The notes beneath the pieces are model-generated. The model had not been told where the DNA came from. It saw only the letters and a program-made list of their open reading frames with translations, and ran no database searches. DNA of 14,987 bases from Myxococcota bacterium (GTDB lineage: Bacteria > Myxococcota_A > UBA9160 > PR03), in contig JALOQG010000086.1 in NCBI GenBank assembly GCA_025453505.1, forward strand, positions 1 through 14,987, given 5' to 3'. This document shows, piece by piece, positions 1-5,993 of this stretch. Made by a program: the position numbers and the translations under genes. How positions within the stretch are numbered: position 1 is the stretch's first letter; the number at the start of each line of letters is the position of its first letter.

Positions 1-1
1 G

Positions 2-184
2 TTCGGCATGGACGGCTCGACGTCGCTGATCTGGGCCTACCTGCTCCGCACGCGCCATGCCGACCTGCTCCGCGAGGACGGCTTCGTGATGGTCGAGCTG
101 TCGGGCTCGATCCCGAGTCGCCCGACGAGTCTCGCGTTCGCGGACGCGTGGAAGTCGCAGATCCTGCTCCAGCAGCGTTTCTGA
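2..184 (+). CDS. 3' end of an unrecognised gene (partial)
   Basis: The frame is open from the window edge to a TGA at 182-184 and encodes 60 residues, beginning FGMDGSTSLIWAYLLRTRHA and ending ILLQQRF. The start lies outside the window. The codons are strongly G/C at third positions like the real genes here, and a stem-loop follows directly, so a true gene end is likely. I do not recognise the family. The fragment shows no clear catalytic motif, membrane segment or repeat, and no function is proposed. Confidence 0.6.
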   Translation, partial: FGMDGSTSLIWAYLLRTRHADLLREDGFVMVELSGSIPSRPTSLAFADAWKSQILLQQRF

Positions 185-192
185 ACGCCGCA

Positions 193-231
193 CCGTTCTC
201 GGGCCGCGACTTCGTTCCGGCCCGAGAGCGG
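193..231 (+). terminator. Stem-loop after the partial gene, terminator-like
   Basis: The arms 197-205 (tctcgggcc) and 219-227 (ggcccgaga) are perfectly complementary. The stem extends outward through one G-T pair and three more pairs (193-196 with 228-231) and inward by G206-C218. It begins 9 bases after the stop codon at 184. There is no T-run after it, so it could be an intrinsic terminator lacking a U-tract or a 3'-end stabilising hairpin. Confidence 0.45.
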
Positions 232-270
232 CGCGCGGGCCACTTCACACTGCGTCGTGTCGATCCGGCA

Positions 271-294
271 GGATGGTTCCACTCGAAACCATCC
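271..294 (+). promoter_or_regulatory. 8-bp inverted repeat next to the moxR-like ribosome binding site
   Basis: ggatggtt (271-278) and aaccatcc (287-294) form a perfect 8-bp inverted repeat with an 8-base loop. It ends one base before the AAGGAG Shine-Dalgarno (296-301) of the ATPase gene. It could be a leader hairpin that tunes translation, or an operator. No TATAAT-like hexamer is visible between 185 and 308, and the stretch contains no TA dinucleotide at all, so the promoter of this cassette is not evident. Confidence 0.35.
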
Positions 295-308
295 GAAGGA
301 GATCGACG

Positions 309-1058
309 ATGACGGAGACGAAGACCGAAACGTCCGCGAAGAAGAAGGGCGCGACGCGCGCGTCGCGCATCGACTGGGCGCTGGTCGAGCGGGTGCTCGC
401 GAGCGAGATCGTCTCGCGCGTGTATCTGTGGGGCCGGCCGGGCATCGGCAAGACGTACTGCGCGATCCACGCGGGCGGGCGCGGCGGCGCCGCCTACGTC
501 TGCACGCTGACGCAGGAGATGCCGAGCAGCGAGCTGCGCGGACACTGGATCCCGCGCGGCTCCGAGCTGGTGTGGCACGACGGGCCGATCGTGCGCGCGA
601 TGCGCGAGGGCGCCCTCATCGTGCTGAACGAGCTGCTGCACGGCTCGGACGACGCGCTCTCGTTCCTGCACCCGGTGCTCGAGCGCCCGGAGACGGCGTG
701 TCTCACGCTGCCGACGGGCGAGACGATCCGGCCCGCGCCGGGCTTCCGCGTGATCGTCACCGAGAACCGTCCGCCCTCGGAGCTGCCGTCGGCGCTGCGC
801 GACCGCTTCGACGTGACGCTCGAGGTCACCGAGCCGCATCCGAAGGCGCTGGCGTCGCTCTCGCCCGCGATGCAGGAGGCGGCGCGCCGCTCGTTCACGC
901 TGGAGGAGGATCGCTCGGTCAGCGTGCGCGCGTGGCTGGTGCTCGACCGGCTGCAGCACGAACTCGGGCTCGAGAACGCGTGCCTGGCGGTGTTCGGCGC
1001 CCAGCGCGGCTCGCAGATCTTCGACGCCCTCAGTCTCGCCGCGACGCACGGAGGCTGA
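309..1058 (+). CDS. MoxR-type AAA+ ATPase
   Basis: The 249-residue protein is a compact AAA+ ATPase of the MoxR / dynein-related (AAA_5) type. These usually act as chaperone-like remodelers working with a VWA-domain partner. Visible motifs are Walker A GRPGIGKT (42-49), Walker B LIVLNE (103-108), a sensor-1 Asn at 153 (VIVTENRP) and an arginine-finger segment LPSALRDRFD (159-168). Walker B has Asn107 where Asp is usual; Glu108, the catalytic base, is kept. The start at 309 is chosen over an in-frame ATG at 273 because AAGGAG lies 7 bases before 309 and the upstream codons overlap an inverted repeat. The VWA/metallopeptidase gene begins 3 bases after the stop, so the pair is very likely co-translated. 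The substrate is unknown. Confidence 0.88.
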   Translation: MTETKTETSAKKKGATRASRIDWALVERVLASEIVSRVYLWGRPGIGKTYCAIHAGGRGGAAYVCTLTQEMPSSELRGHWIPRGSELVWHDGPIVRAMREGALIVLNELLHGSDDALSFLHPVLERPETACLTLPTGETIRPAPGFRVIVTENRPPSELPSALRDRFDVTLEVTEPHPKALASLSPAMQEAARRSFTLEEDRSVSVRAWLVLDRLQHELGLENACLAVFGAQRGSQIFDALSLAATHGG

Positions 1059-1061
1059 GCC

Positions 1062-2375
1062 ATGCACGAGCACTTCGACACGGACCTGTGCCGCCCCTAT
1101 CCCGAGCTGGTCGAGCCGCGCTTCCAATCGAAGCCGTATCGCGTGCACGACGCGGACGCGACGCGCGGCCTGCTGACGCGCGGCGCCGTGGACCAGGTCC
1201 GCCGCGACATCTGGGTGCCGCTCGCGGACGACGCACGTTCGGTGTGTCGCCACGAACTGGCGCACGTGCTGTGGTCGCCGCGGCGCCTGCCGCGCGTCGC
1301 GTTCGAGCCGGGCGTCCTCGCGGCGATCGAGGACGCCCGCATCAACCTGGCGCTGCGGCGGATCGGGACGCCGTCGGATCTCGACGACGAGGCCGAAGCC
1401 TACGTCGCGATGCTGGCGGCCCGCGACGCGAAGGCGCGCGAGTACTTCGCGCTCTTCCAGCGCTGCGTGGCGTCGCTCGGGACGAGCGTCGAGGCTGCGT
1501 TGCGGGCGCAGCTCGCGCGCGAGCCGCATCCGATCGGCCCGGCGCTGGGCGCGTGGATGGAGCGCGTGGACCGCCGCCTCGAGGCGGCGCGCGCGCGGCG
1601 CGGCGCGGTGATCGCACCGTTCTCCGCCGCGCTCGCGCTCGCGCGCGAGCTGGCGCGCGAACTGCGCGCGTTCGGTCTGCTCGACGCCGACGGGCGTGCC
1701 CGCACGCGCGTGCTCTCGTCGTGCACGGTGCACGTCGAGGGCGACGGTCTGGTCGAGCGCGGGCGCGCGCGGCCTCCGCGCGACGAGGAGTTCGAGACGC
1801 AGGACGAGGGCGTCGAGCCGGGCCGCATGACGGTGCGGCGCGTGCCGCTCGAGGTCGCATTGCGCGCGCGCGGCGGCCTGCCCGCGTGGCGCGCCGGCAG
1901 CGAGGGCAGCGTCGTGCGCTTCGTCCAGCGCTGGCCGGTCGATCGCGCGATCTTCCGGCGCCGCGCACGCGCGCGCGGCGGCACGCTGCTGATCGATCAC
2001 AGCGGGAGCATGTCGCTCGGCGTCGAGGACCTCGACCGTTTCCTGCTCGCCGCACCGATCGGGATGCGCGTCGCGGTCTACTCCGGCGAAGGCGCCGTCG
2101 GCGAGTTGCGCGTCGTCGCCGACGGCGGGCGGCGTGCGGCGGTCCCGCACCTCGCGCGCTTCGGCAAGGGCAACATCGTCGATCTGCCCGCGCTCGAGTG
2201 GCTCGCGCGCCAGCGCAGCCCGCGCATCTGGGTGACGGACGGCGGCGTCACCGGCGTCGGCGATCGCTCGTCGATCGCGCTGCGCACGCGCTGCCGGAGC
2301 CTGCGCCGGCGCGCGGCGATCCGGCGCGTCGGGTCGCTCGAAGAGGCGCGCAAGCTGCTCTGCGTCGCGTCCTGA
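1062..2375 (+). CDS. HExxH metallopeptidase-like and von Willebrand A domain protein
   Basis: The protein is 437 residues. Its N-terminal part carries HELAH (64-68) followed by IEDARI (89-94), the arrangement HExxH plus a downstream Glu-Asp seen in gluzincin-like domains of several VWA proteins. The C-terminal part is a VWA domain with the MIDAS motif DHSGSMS (312-318), a GKGN loop (368-371) and the strand-end VTDGG (391-395). The middle (about 160-270) is Arg/Glu-rich and probably helical. There is no signal peptide or membrane segment, so it is presumably cytosolic. GGAGG at 1050-1054 inside the end of the ATPase gene serves as its ribosome binding site. By analogy with MoxR-VWA pairs such as CobS-CobT or NorQ-NorD, the ATPase likely remodels or is targeted by this protein. 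Proteolytic activity is inferred from the motif only. Confidence 0.8.
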   Translation: MHEHFDTDLCRPYPELVEPRFQSKPYRVHDADATRGLLTRGAVDQVRRDIWVPLADDARSVCRHELAHVLWSPRRLPRVAFEPGVLAAIEDARINLALRRIGTPSDLDDEAEAYVAMLAARDAKAREYFALFQRCVASLGTSVEAALRAQLAREPHPIGPALGAWMERVDRRLEAARARRGAVIAPFSAALALARELARELRAFGLLDADGRARTRVLSSCTVHVEGDGLVERGRARPPRDEEFETQDEGVEPGRMTVRRVPLEVALRARGGLPAWRAGSEGSVVRFVQRWPVDRAIFRRRARARGGTLLIDHSGSMSLGVEDLDRFLLAAPIGMRVAVYSGEGAVGELRVVADGGRRAAVPHLARFGKGNIVDLPALEWLARQRSPRIWVTDGGVTGVGDRSSIALRTRCRSLRRRAAIRRVGSLEEARKLLCVAS

Positions 2376-2384
2376 CCGGAGCGT

Positions 2385-2429
2385 CCTCCGCTCGCGCCGC
2401 CGCATATACTGCGGCGGCGCGAGCGGAGG
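2385..2429 (+). promoter_or_regulatory. Perfect 20-bp dyad with TATACT at its centre, overlapping the gluQ ribosome binding site
   Basis: The arms 2385-2404 and 2410-2429 are perfectly complementary over 20 bp and enclose the 5-base loop tatac. The hexamer TATACT (2405-2410) matches the bacterial -10 consensus at five of six positions. The end of the right arm, CGGAGG (2424-2429), is the Shine-Dalgarno of gluQ (ATG 2436). It begins 9 bases after the VWA gene stop. It may be a terminator of the cassette (only three Ts follow), an operator around the gluQ promoter, or an RNA hairpin that hides the gluQ ribosome binding site in read-through transcripts. Confidence 0.6.
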
Positions 2430-2435
2430 CTTTCG

Positions 2436-3398
2436 ATGCGTGTGGCGGACGAAGCGGGCAGGGAGGTCGCGCGCTTCGCGCCTTCGGCGACCGGTCTCGC
2501 GCATCCCGGCACGCTGCTCGCCGCGCTGCTCGCGTGGCTCGACGCGCGCACGCGCGGCGCGCGTCTGCTGCTGCGCCTCGAGGATCTCGATCCCGAGCGG
2601 TGTCGGCCCGCGTGGCGCGATCGCATGCGGGACGATCTCGCGTGGCTCGGGCTCGACTTCGACGCGATCGAGACGCAGAGCGCGTTCGCCGCGCGGCACG
2701 CCGCCGCGCTCGACCGGCTCGCGGCCGCCGGCGTCCTGTATCCGTGCGCGTGCACGCGCACGATCCTGCGCGCGGACGCGCTGCCCGCTCCGGACGGCGG
2801 CAATCGTTACGCCAATCACTGTCGCGGCCGCGCCTTGCCGGCGGGCGGCTGGCGCGCGAGCGAAGAGCCGCTGCGCGCGATGCTGCCGTCGGGCCGCGTC
2901 GTTCCCGTCGACGAGGGCGGCGCCGATCTCGCGCAGGATCCCGCCGCCGAGATGGGCGATCCGATCGTGCGCCGCCGCGACGGCTCCGTCGCGTATCAGC
3001 TCGCCGTCGTGGTGGACGACGCGGCGAGCGGTGTCACGCGCGTGGTGCGCGGGCGTGATCTCGCGCCGAGCACCGCGACGCAGGTCGCGCTGCAGCGCCT
3101 GCTCGGGCTGCCGGAGCCAACCTATAGGCACCACCTGCTGCTGCTCGACGAGCAGGGCGGCAAGCTCGGGAAGCGCCACCGCTCCGTGGGCGCCGACGCG
3201 CTGCGGGCCGCCTACGACGCACCCGCGCTGCTGGGGTGGCTCGCGCACGCGGCGGGCCTGCGCGACGCGCCGGCGCCCGCGACGCCGCAGGAAGTGCTGG
3301 CGGAGTTCGCGTGGCCGCGCGTGGCGACGCGCGATCGCGTCGTGCGCTGGACGGGCGCTGCGCTGGTTCTGGGGAGTTTCGGCGAAACCGCGAAATGA
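2436..3398 (+). CDS. gluQ: Glutamyl-Q tRNA(Asp) synthetase
   Basis: The protein is 320 residues, the usual size for GluQ (YadB), a truncated glutamyl-tRNA synthetase paralogue. GluQ activates glutamate and attaches it to queuosine at position 34 of tRNA(Asp). The class I signature is FAPSATGLAHPGTL (14-27; HPGT replaces HIGH), followed by RLEDLDPER (47-55). The family zinc site is visible as C104, C106, Y125 and C129. The KMSKS-like loop is KLGKR (243-247). There is no anticodon-binding domain, as expected. The ATG at 2436 has CGGAGG 6 bases upstream. Its expression may depend on the dyad covering its promoter and ribosome binding site. A normal GluRS is larger and carries the C-terminal domain, so GluQ is the better call. 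Confidence 0.92.
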   Translation: MRVADEAGREVARFAPSATGLAHPGTLLAALLAWLDARTRGARLLLRLEDLDPERCRPAWRDRMRDDLAWLGLDFDAIETQSAFAARHAAALDRLAAAGVLYPCACTRTILRADALPAPDGGNRYANHCRGRALPAGGWRASEEPLRAMLPSGRVVPVDEGGADLAQDPAAEMGDPIVRRRDGSVAYQLAVVVDDAASGVTRVVRGRDLAPSTATQVALQRLLGLPEPTYRHHLLLLDEQGGKLGKRHRSVGADALRAAYDAPALLGWLAHAAGLRDAPAPATPQEVLAEFAWPRVATRDRVVRWTGAALVLGSFGETAK

Positions 3399-3424
3399 TC
3401 TGGAGTTCCGCACGGCGGAGCTGC

Positions 3425-3430
3425 TAGAAC
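3425..3430 (+). promoter_or_regulatory. Candidate -10 element (TAGAAC) for the matrixin-like gene
   Basis: TAGAAC lies in the 67-base gap after gluQ, 35 bases before the ATG at 3466, leaving room for a leader that contains GGAG at 3454-3457. No convincing -35 hexamer is visible. Confidence 0.35.
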
Positions 3431-3465
3431 GGAGGCCGCCGCCCATCTCGCCCGGAGTTCCTCGC

Positions 3466-4737
3466 ATGTCCAGGCTGCGTTCCGCCCTCTGCTCCGTTGC
3501 GCTGCTCCTGCCGGTCCTGGTCGGCGCCGCCGCTTCCGCGGACTACGTCACCTTCGGCAACGGCTGGGGCTCGAAGTGGGACGATCCCGTCCACGGAACG
3601 CCGGCGACGGTCACGTGGGGCTTCATGCCCGACGGCACGACGATCCTGCCGAGCTTCTATCTCGCGAACGAAGTCGTCGGCGGCTCGGACGTCGGCGCGC
3701 TGCGCGCCAGCGTCGACGCCGCCTACGGCGCCGGGGCCTTCGACGCGGCGCTCGTGCGCGCGTTCGACAGCTGGCACGCCGTGTCGGGCATCACGTTCGT
3801 CGGGCCGGTCGCGGATCCCGGTCTGCAGATGGCGGCCCCGGGCGCGACGACGCCCGACATCCGCATCGGCGCCTTCCACGCGGTGCCGCTCTCCGGTTTC
3901 TCCTGGGTCGGCGCGGTCGGCTACGGGCCGCCGGGCAACGATCTCTTCTTCCCCGATCCGCTCGCCGGCGACATCGCCTTCAACCTCGACGTGCCGCACG
4001 GCATCGCGCCCGGCGGCGAGGGCGATCCGATTCCGCCCTTCTTCGGCAACGATCTCGAGAACCTCTTCCTCCACGAACTCGGTCACGCGGCGATCGGTCT
4101 CGGCCATCCGGTCCAGAAGCCCGGGGAGGTCATGTACGTCGATGCCGGCTGCTGCGACGCGATCAACCGCGAGCCGTCGCCCGACGACATCGCCGGGGCA
4201 CAGGTGGTGTACGGCGCGTCGAGCATTCCGGCCTGCGACAACGGCATCGACGACGACCGCGACGGCCTGGCGGATCTCGCCGACCCCGGTTGCAGCGACG
4301 CCACCGACCCCAGCGAGCGGGCGCCGTCGCTGCCCTGCGACGACGGGCTCGACGACGACGGCGACGGCCGCGCCGACTTCGACGCCGACACCTTCGCGGA
4401 TCCCGCGTTCGTCGCCGGCTATGGCGATCCCGCGTGCCACGATCCCGGCTGGCCGCGCGAGAACGCCCAGTGCCAGAACGGCGTCAGCGACGATCCCGGC
4501 GTCGGCACCGACTTCGACGCCGGCGAATCGATCCTCGGCGTCGGCAACGGCGATCCGAACGGTCCCGATCCGCAGTGTCTCGGCAAGCCTTGGCGCAACG
4601 ACGAGAAGCCGAGCAGCGGCTGCGGGCTGGGCGCGGAGCTGGCCGTCGCGCTGCCGCTCTTCGCGTGGGCGCGGAGGCGGCGCCCTCAGCCGATGAGGCG
4701 CGTCGCGACGGGCGCGATCCAACGGATCAGCGCGTAG
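3466..4737 (+). CDS. Secreted matrixin-like zinc metalloprotease with MYXO-CTERM-like tail
   Basis: The protein is 423 residues. Residues 1-25 are a signal peptide (hydrophobic core, likely cleavage after ASA). The catalytic motif is HELGHAAIGLGH (203-214), the HExxHxxGxxH zinc site of metzincins, with a Met-turn at M223 (EVMYVD), so an extracytoplasmic matrixin-type peptidase is expected. After about residue 255 come Asp-rich cysteine repeats (CDNGIDDDRDGLAD, CDDGLDDDGDGRADFD, CQNGVSDD) of a type common in myxobacterial surface proteins, likely calcium-binding. The C-terminus SGCGLGAELAVALPLFAWARRRR (split around C386, hydrophobic 391-401, R403-R406) resembles a MYXO-CTERM sorting signal. 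Seventeen further residues follow the arginines, and their codons run antisense to the end of the YeiH-like gene. GGAG lies 8 bases before the ATG. Confidence 0.85.
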   Translation: MSRLRSALCSVALLLPVLVGAAASADYVTFGNGWGSKWDDPVHGTPATVTWGFMPDGTTILPSFYLANEVVGGSDVGALRASVDAAYGAGAFDAALVRAFDSWHAVSGITFVGPVADPGLQMAAPGATTPDIRIGAFHAVPLSGFSWVGAVGYGPPGNDLFFPDPLAGDIAFNLDVPHGIAPGGEGDPIPPFFGNDLENLFLHELGHAAIGLGHPVQKPGEVMYVDAGCCDAINREPSPDDIAGAQVVYGASSIPACDNGIDDDRDGLADLADPGCSDATDPSERAPSLPCDDGLDDDGDGRADFDADTFADPAFVAGYGDPACHDPGWPRENAQCQNGVSDDPGVGTDFDAGESILGVGNGDPNGPDPQCLGKPWRNDEKPSSGCGLGAELAVALPLFAWARRRRPQPMRRVATGAIQRISA

Positions 4738-5915
4738 CCGACGCCGCCGACGAGCAGTGCCGTCGCGAATCCGCCGGCCAGCGGCCGCAGGCCCAGGCTG
4801 CGCAGTCGCGCGAAGCTCGTGCCCAGTCCGACCGACGCCATCGCGACCGTGAGACATGCGGTCGAGAGCCAGCTCGCCGCTTCGATGCACGCCTTCCAGG
4901 TCTCGGGCGCGAGCACGCCGAAGGGCCGCGCGCCGAGATCGCCGAGGCTGCGCAGCGCCGTCAAGGCCACGAACCCGAACACGAAGCCCGGTACGGCCTG
5001 ACGCCAATCGGTGCGCCCCGCCGTCGCCTCGCGACGATGGGCGAGCGCGATGCCCGGGATCACGACCAGCATGCAGAGGTTGCGCACCAGCTTCGTCACC
5101 GTCGCGGTCTCGAGCGCGGCGGCGTCGCCGTAGTGTTGGAGGTAGAGCAGGCCGGCGCCCGCCACCTGCGCGGTGTCGTGGATCGCCGTGCCGAGGAAGA
5201 GGCCCGCGCTCGTCGCGTCGCCGCCGAAGAGCGCGTGCGATGCGAACGGATAGGTCAGCAGCGCGATCAGGCCGAAGACCGTGATGCAGCCGACGGCGTA
5301 GCTCGTCTCGTCGTCGTCGGCGCCGATCACCGGCGCGGTGGCGACGATCGCCGTGTTGCCGCAGATCGCCGTGCCGACCGCGATCAGCGTTCCGAGCCGC
5401 GGCGGCAGCCCGAGGCGTCGCGACAGGAAGCCCGCCAGCGCGAGCGCGGACACGATGCAACCGGCGACGATCGGCACCGCCACGAGACCGATCGCGCCCG
5501 CCGCCGCGAGGCTGAGCTGGATCCCGAGCAGGGCGACACCGAAGCGCAGCACGCGTTTGAGACCGAGGCGCACGCCGGCCTCGTAGACGGGGGGGAGCCC
5601 GATCGCGTTGCGGATCGCGAGGCCGAGCAGGATCGCGACGAGGATCGGACTCACCGGCGATCGTTCGAAGCCGAGCACCGAGGTGCCGATCGCGCGCGCG
5701 CCGGCCGTCGCGGCGAACGCGATCGCGGCGGTGAGCGCGAGACCGGGCAGCGTGACGCCCGTCAGCGCGAAGAGTTCGTAGACGCGCGCGGCGAGCGGAG
5801 AGCGCGCCTCGCGTTCCGCCGGCGTCTCGGCCGGATCTGTCCAGTCCGGCACGCCCTCGTAGGAATCGATCCAGCGCATCAGCGCCGGGTTCTCGTAGGG
5901 ATTGGAGCTCGGCAT
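4686..5915 (-). CDS. YeiH/UPF0324 family membrane transporter (putative sulfate exporter)
   Basis: The protein is 409 residues and mostly hydrophobic, with about ten membrane segments from residue 50 onward and a polar N-terminal extension of some 45 residues. The two most conserved stretches of the UPF0324 / YeiH family are present: GTAICGNTAIVATAPVI (181-197) and GTAIHDTAQVAGAG (242-255). The family is annotated as putative sulfate exporters, but I regard the substrate as unproven. The start is the ATG at 5915-5913; no Shine-Dalgarno precedes it, and TATCTT sits 7 bases upstream, suggesting a leaderless message. An open frame continues further upstream but runs antisense through the TauD gene. 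The 3' end overlaps the convergent protease gene by 52 bases. Confidence 0.88.
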   Translation of the reverse strand: MPSSNPYENPALMRWIDSYEGVPDWTDPAETPAEREARSPLAARVYELFALTGVTLPGLALTAAIAFAATAGARAIGTSVLGFERSPVSPILVAILLGLAIRNAIGLPPVYEAGVRLGLKRVLRFGVALLGIQLSLAAAGAIGLVAVPIVAGCIVSALALAGFLSRRLGLPPRLGTLIAVGTAICGNTAIVATAPVIGADDDETSYAVGCITVFGLIALLTYPFASHALFGGDATSAGLFLGTAIHDTAQVAGAGLLYLQHYGDAAALETATVTKLVRNLCMLVVIPGIALAHRREATAGRTDWRQAVPGFVFGFVALTALRSLGDLGARPFGVLAPETWKACIEAASWLSTACLTVAMASVGLGTSFARLRSLGLRPLAGGFATALLVGGVGYALIRWIAPVATRLIG

Positions 5916-5922
5916 GCGCGGC

Positions 5923-5928
5923 AAGATA
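5923..5928 (-). promoter_or_regulatory. -10-like TATCTT for the YeiH-like gene, leaderless arrangement
   Basis: On the minus strand TATCTT (5928 down to 5923) is separated from the ATG at 5915 by exactly 7 bases, which puts the expected transcription start at or next to the start codon. No Shine-Dalgarno lies between them. No clear -35 is seen. Confidence 0.45.
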
Positions 5929-5966
5929 GGTGCAGCCTCGTGGCGGCGCCGCGTGATGCGCCGGGG

Positions 5967-5972
5967 TAGGTT
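5967..5972 (+). promoter_or_regulatory. -10-like TAGGTT for the dioxygenase-amidotransferase operon
   Basis: TAGGTT lies 21 bases before the GTG start at 5994 in the 78-base divergent gap. The predicted start of transcription near 5979 would leave a short leader carrying AGGAG (5983-5987). No clear -35 is seen. Confidence 0.4.
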
Positions 5973-5993
5973 CCCCCGAGAGAGGAGCGGGAC

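Noticed and set aside
273..308. Earlier ATG for the ATPase at 273
   Set aside because: It lies inside the inverted repeat, lacks a ribosome binding site, and the ATG at 309 has AAGGAG at ideal spacing.
1585..1680. Runs of alternating GC that look like a tandem repeat
   Set aside because: They sit within the VWA gene and are explained by Ala/Arg/Leu/Glu codons; no unit repeats exactly.
257..3058. A 933-codon open frame across the MoxR, VWA and gluQ genes
   Set aside because: Its translation is an Arg/Ala-rich low-complexity string with no domain, and it overlaps three recognisable genes in other frames. It is a by-product of the GC-rich codons.
3402..3461. Direct repeat ggagttcc at 3402-3409 and 3454-3461
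   Set aside because: An 8-bp repeat is short, and the second copy contains the protease Shine-Dalgarno, so it needs no further explanation.
5943..5952. 10-bp palindrome GCGGCGCCGC in the divergent gap
   Set aside because: It is made only of G and C, and such palindromes are expected often by chance at this composition.
3576..5969. A 797-codon plus-strand open frame
   Set aside because: It lies in another frame of the protease and antisense to the transporter; its composition is typical of a shadow frame.
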